Assembly (NCBI RefSeq): GCF_011009015.1
Contig: NZ_CP048878.1
Location: 2,758,354 to 2,822,353, forward strand
DNA: 64,000 nt
Source: Spartinivicinus ruber
GTDB lineage: Bacteria > Pseudomonadota > Gammaproteobacteria > Pseudomonadales > Zooshikellaceae
Reading direction: 5' to 3'
The notes beneath the pieces were generated by a model that saw nothing but the letters and a program-made list of their open reading frames with translations, did no database searches and was not told the origin of the DNA. The translations under genes were made by a program, and so were the position numbers. Positions 59,277 through 64,000 of the stretch are shown in pieces. Positions within the stretch are counted from its first letter, which is position 1; every line of letters starts with the position of its first letter.

Positions 59277-59666
59277 GGAAGTTGTATTCACTTTTGTTAA
59301 GGTGAAAAATGTCATATTTTGAAAACTTTTTAGGCAGCTTTGCTCAAAATGGTCGCCAGATTAAAACTTTTTGGCCAAATACCGACATTCTTTGCTGAAA
59401 TATTTTGGTAATGTGGATGACAGGGCAAGGTCTAAACGGTTAGCATCTCCCTACTTGGATTGCTTCAAACAGGTCGTTTACTTGTTTAAATTAGGCAGAG
59501 GGGAGAACAATATTACAGCTAATATAATAATGATAACGATAAAAAAATAATAATTTAATCAAATACATTAACAGTAGCGCACCAACCGATTATGATGTGT
59601 TAGCTCATTTGTAGTATTAGTGAAGTGTATAGTGGAGTTGTGTCCCAGGGGCGCGAGAAAATAATA
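59277..59666. promoter_or_regulatory. argR-aotP intergenic region
   Basis: About 390 bases before the transporter operon. An AT-rich run with ATAATGATAACGATAA lies near 59527-59542; it looks a little like a Fur box by chance. I could not find a clean ArgR site. The promoter of aotP must be here. Confidence 0.35.
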
Positions 59667-60437
59667 ATGTCAGAGATACCCGCATTAGAATTAACCGATA
59701 TTCATAAACATTTTGGCAAAGCTGAGGTGTTAAAAGGGGTTTCACTTACTGCCCGTAAAGGCGATGTGATTTCCATGATAGGCTCATCTGGTTCAGGAAA
59801 AAGTACTTTTTTGCGCTGTATTAATATGCTGGAAATTCCAACTGCGGGCGAGATTAAAGTGCATGGTGAGCCCATTGCGATGAAAATTGGGCGCAATAAG
59901 CAACGAGTGCCTGCTGATATGCGACAGGTAGAACGCATTCGTTCACGTTTATCCATGGTATTTCAAAGTTTTAATTTATGGTCTCACATGACCATTCTTG
60001 ACAACATCATTGAGGCGCCAATCCGGGTGCTGAAATTGTCTAAAGCTGAAGCGATAGAGCGAGCTGAAGCGTTACTTCATAAAGTCGGCATTTATCAACG
60101 CAAGGACTATTATCCCAGCCATTTATCCGGTGGTCAGCAACAGCGTGCGGCAATTGCGCGAGCATTGGCCATGGACCCTGAAGTGATGTTGTTTGATGAA
60201 CCCACATCCGCACTTGATCCAGAACTGGTTGGAGAAGTGTTAAAAGTCATGCGGGGATTAGCAGAAGAGGGGCGAACAATGTTAATTGTTACCCATGAAA
60301 TGGCTTTTGCTAAAGACGTGTGTAATCACGTGATGTTTTTACATCAAGGTACCATAGAAGAACAGGGCTCACCGGATGAGTTATTTAATCACCCGAAATC
60401 TGAGCGCTTAAAGCAATTTCTAGCGAGTAGTTACTAG
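59667..60437 (+). CDS. aotP: arginine/ornithine ABC transporter ATP-binding protein
   Basis: A 256-residue ABC ATPase of the polar amino-acid uptake (HisP/AotP) family. Walker [12 protein letters not shown]-loop VFQSFNLW, signature [12 protein letters not shown], Walker [14 protein letters not shown] and the H-loop VTHEMAFA are complete; the HisP-specific insertion [12 protein letters not shown] is visible. ATG 59667 (MSEIPALEL) is chosen over the upstream 59625. First of four genes aotP-J-Q-M; order differs from Pseudomonas (aotJQMOP) and no aotO is present. Confidence 0.9.
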   Translation: MSEIPALELTDIHKHFGKAEVLKGVSLTARKGDVISMIGSSGSGKSTFLRCINMLEIPTAGEIKVHGEPIAMKIGRNKQRVPADMRQVERIRSRLSMVFQSFNLWSHMTILDNIIEAPIRVLKLSKAEAIERAEALLHKVGIYQRKDYYPSHLSGGQQQRAAIARALAMDPEVMLFDEPTSALDPELVGEVLKVMRGLAEEGRTMLIVTHEMAFAKDVCNHVMFLHQGTIEEQGSPDELFNHPKSERLKQFLASSY

Positions 60438-60517
60438 CTTTCTTTGGGTCAAATGAGCTAGCAGATCATTAAATCACTGGCTAGGGTTAATAACAATAAT
60501 TGAATGGGGGTTAAACC

Positions 60518-61294
60518 ATGAAACCTTTAAAATTAATAGGAGCAGTATTACTGGCTGTTTGTGCAACAACGGCAACGGCTAAAGAGTGGAAAAATATCAG
60601 GATTGGCGTTGAGGGTGCTTATCCACCTTTTAGCTGGACGACCGAAACTGGTGAGCTAAAAGGCTTTGATATTGATATAGCTAATGCACTCTGTGATGCG
60701 ATGAAAGCCAAATGTAAACTCGTCCCACAGGACTGGGATGGGATTATTCCAGCACTGCTTGCCCGTAAATATGATGCCATTATTGCATCCATGTCGATTA
60801 CTGAAGAGCGTAAAAAGAAAGTCGCTTTTACCAATAAGTATTACCATGCACCAGTTAAGTTTATTCGCAAAAAAGGCTCTAATATTGAGGTGACAGAGGC
60901 AGGCTTAAAAGGCAAAACCATTGGTGTGCAACGTTCCACTGTATCAGACAAATATTTAACTGATAAATACGGTGATATGGTGAAAATCAAGCGTTATGGC
61001 ACCCAAGATGAAGCTTATCTGGATATGAAAGCCGGTCGGTTAGATTTATTGCTGGGTGATATTATTCCACTGAACGAAGGCTTTTTGAAAAAAGGAAATG
61101 CCGATAAATTTGAGTTTGTGGGCCCCGATATTAACGATAAGCGTTGGTTTGGTGAAGGTATTGGGATTGCATTACGCAAAGGGGATAAAGACTTAAAAGA
61201 AAAACTAAATAAGGCGATTGAGCAAATCCGTAAAGATGGCACTTACGATAAAATTAGAACCCAGTATTTTGACTTTGATATTTATGGTGACTAA
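60518..61294 (+). CDS. aotJ: arginine/ornithine periplasmic binding protein
   Basis: A 258-residue periplasmic solute-binding protein (PBPb, HisJ/ArtJ/AotJ type). Signal peptide MKPLKLIGAVLLAVCATTATA, then IRIGVEGAYPPFSW, GFDIDIANALCDAMKAKC, SMSITEERKKKVAFTNKYY and GKTIGVQRSTVSDKYL, with ligand-binding residues of the LAO/His-binding family. The Cys pair (C54, C61 region) is typical. It should deliver arginine or ornithine to AotQM. A terminator-like hairpin follows it inside the operon. Confidence 0.92.
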   Translation: MKPLKLIGAVLLAVCATTATAKEWKNIRIGVEGAYPPFSWTTETGELKGFDIDIANALCDAMKAKCKLVPQDWDGIIPALLARKYDAIIASMSITEERKKKVAFTNKYYHAPVKFIRKKGSNIEVTEAGLKGKTIGVQRSTVSDKYLTDKYGDMVKIKRYGTQDEAYLDMKAGRLDLLLGDIIPLNEGFLKKGNADKFEFVGPDINDKRWFGEGIGIALRKGDKDLKEKLNKAIEQIRKDGTYDKIRTQYFDFDIYGD

Positions 61295-61334
61295 CTAATA
61301 AAGCAAGCTGTTACTGTAAAAAGAGGTAATTTAA

Positions 61335-61370
61335 AAAGGGCACAACTTAACAATAATTAAGGTGCCCTTT
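61335..61370 (+). terminator. intra-operon attenuating terminator after aotJ
   Basis: Stem AAAGGGCAC / GTGCCCTTT with an 18-base loop and following T-rich sequence, between aotJ and aotQ. Partial termination would give more binding protein than permease, as is common in such operons. Confidence 0.75.
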
Positions 61371-61431
61371 ATTATTTTACAGTCAAGAAAGTGCTTAAAG
61401 TCTTATTTTATTTGTGCATTGAGATAGTTGT

Positions 61432-62145
61432 ATGGCGCAAGCAAGTGGCTCTCCACACCCAATTGAATATGCAGGCTCAATTCTGGACGGTGCCTTATTA
61501 ACCATTGAGCTGGCATTATTATCCCTATTAATTGCCATTTTACTTGGCATGTTAGCTGCCTTAGGTAAACTTTCCAATAACTTGTTTGCCCGTTGGCTGG
61601 CTGGTATTTACACCACGGTGATTCGTGGTATACCTGAGCTAGTGTTAATGTTTTTGGTGTTTTATGGTGGCCAGTTATTAATTAATGAGTTGGCGGCCAG
61701 TGTAGGTTATGAAGATTATATCGATATTGATCCTTTTATTTCTGGGGTGATCACCATTGGCTTTATTTATGGAGCCTATATGGGAGAAACATTTCGAGGG
61801 GCAATTTTAGCCGTTGATCAAGGGCAGCTGGAAGCGGGCAGTGCTTATGGTATGACCCGCTGGCAGATTTTTCATCGAATATTATTTCCGCAAATGATGC
61901 GTCACGCTTTGCCAGGGTTGGGTAATAACTGGCTGGTTTTGTTAAAGGCAACCGCACTGGTTTCATTAATTGGCTTAGAAGATATGGTGAGGAAAGCGCA
62001 TCTGGCCTCAGGTTCAACACAAGAGCCGTTTATCTTTTTCTTAGCGGTAGCGGTTATCTTCTTAATATTCACTTCCATATCGGTCGCGTTATTACAGTGG
62101 GCTGAAAACCATTATGGTGCTTGCGTGAAACGGGGGAGCCACTAA
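61432..62145 (+). CDS. aotQ: arginine/ornithine ABC transporter permease AotQ
   Basis: A 237-residue inner-membrane permease of the HisMQ family with about five helices. The His/Glu/Gln/Arg/opine 3-TM signature GSILDGALLTIELALLSLLIAILLG, the EAA loop (EAGSAYGMTRWQIFHRILFPQMMRHALPG) that contacts the ATPase, and the GLEDMVRKAHLASGST end are intact. It overlaps aotM by one base. Confidence 0.92.
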   Translation: MAQASGSPHPIEYAGSILDGALLTIELALLSLLIAILLGMLAALGKLSNNLFARWLAGIYTTVIRGIPELVLMFLVFYGGQLLINELAASVGYEDYIDIDPFISGVITIGFIYGAYMGETFRGAILAVDQGQLEAGSAYGMTRWQIFHRILFPQMMRHALPGLGNNWLVLLKATALVSLIGLEDMVRKAHLASGSTQEPFIFFLAVAVIFLIFTSISVALLQWAENHYGACVKRGSH

Positions 62146-62834
62146 TGGATTTTGATATCATTAAAGATAATTATCCGCAGCTATTGGAAGGGTTGCTCAT
62201 TACAATTGAGCTGGTGTCGTTGTCGTTATTAATTGGTTTTATTTTAGCTGTGCCAATGGCGATGATGCGCAATGGTAAAGCACTTATACCACGCTGGTTT
62301 GCTTGGGGCTTTATTTATTTCTTTCGTGGTACGCCATTATTAGTGCAGTTGTACTTAATATATTATGGACTGGGTCAAGCCGAATGGATAAGAGATACAT
62401 TTCTATGGAGTTTCTTCAAAGAAGCTTACCTGTGTGCCTTGTTGGCTTTTACGCTAAATACAGCAGCTTATACGGCTGAAATTTTACGTGGTGCGATTAA
62501 TACCACTGATCGTGGAGAAATAGAAGCTGCGAAAGCCTATGGGATGACACCCTGGCAAACCTTTTACCGAATTGTATTTCCTAGTGCTTTTCGTCGAGCA
62601 TTACCGGCGTATGGTAATGAGGTAATCTTTATGCTCCATGGCAGTGCCATTGCCAGTGCAGTGACTATTGTAGACTTAACCGGTGCAGCAAAATTAATTT
62701 ATTCTACCTACTACAGCCCATTCGAAGCGTTCATTGCTGCGGGTGTACTGTATATGATAGTGACATTTGCCATTGTGGGTGGCTTTAAAATATTGGAAAG
62801 ACGTTGGCATGCTCACTTAAGGCCAAGAACGTAA
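62145..62834 (+). CDS. aotM: arginine/ornithine ABC transporter permease AotM
   Basis: A 229-residue second permease of the same transporter. It has the LLEGLLITIELVSLSLLIGFIL opening, the RGTPLLVQLYLIYYG segment and the EAA loop EAAKAYGMTPWQTFYRIVFPSAFRRALPAYGN. The ATG at 62145 overlaps the aotQ stop (TAATG) and has a GGGGAG ribosome site; the longer frame from 62121 would lie within aotQ. A strong terminator ends the operon. Confidence 0.92.
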   Translation: MDFDIIKDNYPQLLEGLLITIELVSLSLLIGFILAVPMAMMRNGKALIPRWFAWGFIYFFRGTPLLVQLYLIYYGLGQAEWIRDTFLWSFFKEAYLCALLAFTLNTAAYTAEILRGAINTTDRGEIEAAKAYGMTPWQTFYRIVFPSAFRRALPAYGNEVIFMLHGSAIASAVTIVDLTGAAKLIYSTYYSPFEAFIAAGVLYMIVTFAIVGGFKILERRWHAHLRPRT

Positions 62835-62860
62835 ATCACTCACTAAGTGTATAAATAGTT

Positions 62861-62900
62861 AAAAAAGCCGTTACTTCTTTTATTTAGTAACGGCTTTTTT
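62861..62900 (+). terminator. rho-independent terminator of the aot operon
   Basis: Fourteen-base arms AAAAAAGCCGTTAC / GTAACGGCTTTTTT with a 12-base loop, ending in T6, 27 bases after aotM. Confidence 0.92.
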
Positions 62901-62947
62901 AGTTGATTAGAAAAAATAGTTTACGATGAATAACCTGCCATCATAAA

Positions 62948-63436
62948 TCAGTGTTGCTGTTTGGCTGAATTGATTTGAGCATAGGTTTTAGTACTCCCAT
63001 CTTTTAATAACATCACTACCTGATAAGGCATAAAGTTATTTTTAACCTCCATTCCTGGGCTGCCTACAGGCATTCCGGCAACACTAAGCCCAACGGCATT
63101 TTTAGGTTGCTCCTGTAAAAAGCGCTTGATGACTTTAGCGGGAATATGTCCTTCAAACACATAGCCTTGTTGGGAAACGGCTGTGTGACAAGAGCGGTGG
63201 TTGGGTGCGATAGCAAATTGGGTTTTAATCTCTGCTAAGGAATTAGTATTAATAACCTGAGTGGTAAATCCCGCTTGTTCGATATGATCCACCCACTTGG
63301 CACAGCAACCACATTGTGGGCTTTTATAAACCTGCAACAAGGTATTCAAGGTGGGTTTGTCTTGAGCAAAAGTGATTATGCTAAACAGCGACAAGCAAAA
63401 GATGACAGAGTGACGAAGAAAATAAATAATATTCAT
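62948..63436 (-). CDS. DUF411 family protein, probable metal-related exported protein
   Basis: A 162-residue protein with a signal peptide (HSVIFCLSLFSIITFA) and a DUF411 domain: VYKSPQCGCCAKWVDHIEQAGF (thioredoxin-like CxCC), HRSCHTAV (Cys/His pair), YVFEGHIPAKVIKRFL and GLSVAGMPVGSPGMEV. Members are often encoded in copper/silver resistance loci and are thought to handle metal in the periplasm; the biochemical role is not settled. The upstream gene on the same strand encodes a Cys-rich exported protein, consistent with a metal locus. Confidence 0.88.
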   Translation of the reverse strand: MNIIYFLRHSVIFCLSLFSIITFAQDKPTLNTLLQVYKSPQCGCCAKWVDHIEQAGFTTQVINTNSLAEIKTQFAIAPNHRSCHTAVSQQGYVFEGHIPAKVIKRFLQEQPKNAVGLSVAGMPVGSPGMEVKNNFMPYQVVMLLKDGSTKTYAQINSAKQQH

Positions 63437-63628
63437 TACAAAAAAACCTTAACAATAATTGCGTGAAAACACGGTTTCCCTTCCCTGTAGAGGCTGTCTC
63501 AGAAGGGGGTAAAATAAGTTTAGTATTCGATATTGAATAGCCTGTTACTCTATATCCGCTAACTTAAGTGTCAGCATGCAGTAAAAAATAGTAGCTAAGC
63601 TCCAAGATTGAACACGGTTAGAGCTGGG
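63437..63628. other. spacer between two metal-related genes, nothing recognised
   Basis: About 190 bases with no gene or clear stem-loop. Confidence 0.3.
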
Positions 63629-63994
63629 TTAGCAGTATATAGGTGGGCGCAATAGTCGTTTTGGAAAAGCTGTAGTGAATTGAATAGTGAGTGTTGGATA
63701 GTAGGGTATTGATTCAGGTTGCTTAAACAAAGGAGGTTGATTAATTAGCCCTGTTATACTGGAGGCAACACAGGAACAGCAATCTAAACAATGGTTATCT
63801 ATCGAGCTGGATCTTTTAGAGTGACTAGTGATTGGTTTTGATTGTGGCTCACATGTTTGACAACTGGCATGTGAACTAGAAAAGCCCAATAGCACTTGCC
63901 CCTGGTTGCAGTGACTTGCCTGTACAATAGACACCGCCATTAGCTGCCACACTACTGTTAGCAGTAACGTCGTTATCCATCGTTTAGTCTGCAA
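63629..63994 (-). CDS. Cys-rich exported protein of unknown function, possibly cut by the window edge
   Basis: A 121-residue frame starting at TTG 63994 and open to the window end, so the true start may lie outside. It has a hydrophobic signal-like segment (WITTLLLTVVWQLMAVSIVQA) then clustered cysteines (ASHC; SHASCQTC; HCLDCCSC) and a proline-rich tail. It recalls small DUF2946/CopL-type metal-locus proteins, but the match is by pattern only. The downstream DUF411 gene supports a metal role. Confidence 0.55.
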   Translation of the reverse strand: MQTKRWITTLLLTVVWQLMAVSIVQASHCNQGQVLLGFSSSHASCQTCEPQSKPITSHSKRSSSIDNHCLDCCSCVASSITGLINQPPLFKQPESIPYYPTLTIQFTTAFPKRLLRPPIYC

Positions 63995-64000
63995 CGCTTG

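Noticed and set aside
59527-59542. ATAATGATAACGATAA as a Fur box before aotP
   Set aside because: AT-rich background makes chance matches likely, and an arginine transporter is not an expected Fur target.

Overview
The window looks like a chromosomal segment of a marine gammaproteobacterium of the Oceanospirillales type (Zooshikella- or Spartinivicinus-like). This is inferred from protein resemblance: an HrpA helicase close to the enterobacterial and pseudomonad form, a Pseudomonas-style arginine-responsive AraC-type ArgR, a 1,600-residue NAD-glutamate dehydrogenase and a complete-looking arginine succinyltransferase block. Base composition is moderately AT-rich, with a markedly AT-richer patch near 15.8-16.8 kb.

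Layout. 1-4 kb: hrpA. 4-6 kb: a decayed stretch with the tail of an amino-acid-binding protein, a lone insertion-sequence end, a small His/Arg-rich secreted protein and the first 60 residues of a DMT permease. 6.1-11.5 kb: one 1,803-residue protein, the highlight of the window. It joins a nucleic-acid-deaminase-like domain (H274-A-E276, C302-x2-C305), a C80 self-cleaving cysteine protease (H458, C504), a hydrophobic segment and RTX-like glycine/aspartate repeats, so it reads as a compact MARTX/TcdB-like toxin with a deaminase cargo. 11.6-13.9 kb: a MocR regulator divergent from a PaiB-like FMN-binding protein. 14-18 kb: an insertion-sequence graveyard (intact IS200, decayed IS4, decayed second IS200 type, IS3 tail, intact IS5 with a -1 frameshift) around one AT-rich orphan PhnD-like binding protein. 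18.5-19.6 kb: a KAS III enzyme.

19.9-30.2 kb: a type II secretion operon, gspCDEF-HIJKLM, without the major pseudopilin gene gspG. 30.4-38.8 kb: housekeeping genes (pdxB, a PA1571-like small protein, an AlaA-type aminotransferase, msrB, glutathione peroxidase, a hybrid sensor kinase). 39.0-41.6 kb: tRNA-Glu with a clear promoter, then a sugar kinase/sugar isomerase pair. 41.6-42.6 kb: ornithine carbamoyltransferase.

44.1-62.8 kb is an arginine catabolism and uptake supercluster. The minus strand carries gdhB, astC, an M20 hydrolase, aruF, a DUF1338 protein, astA/aruG, astD and astB. The plus strand carries the ArgR-type activator and aotP, aotJ, aotQ and aotM. Together they import arginine, convert it through succinylated intermediates to glutamate, and deaminate glutamate to 2-oxoglutarate. 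No astE is present; the M20 hydrolase is a candidate substitute. 62.9-64 kb: a DUF411 protein and a Cys-rich exported protein, suggestive of metal handling. No CRISPR array or prophage was seen.
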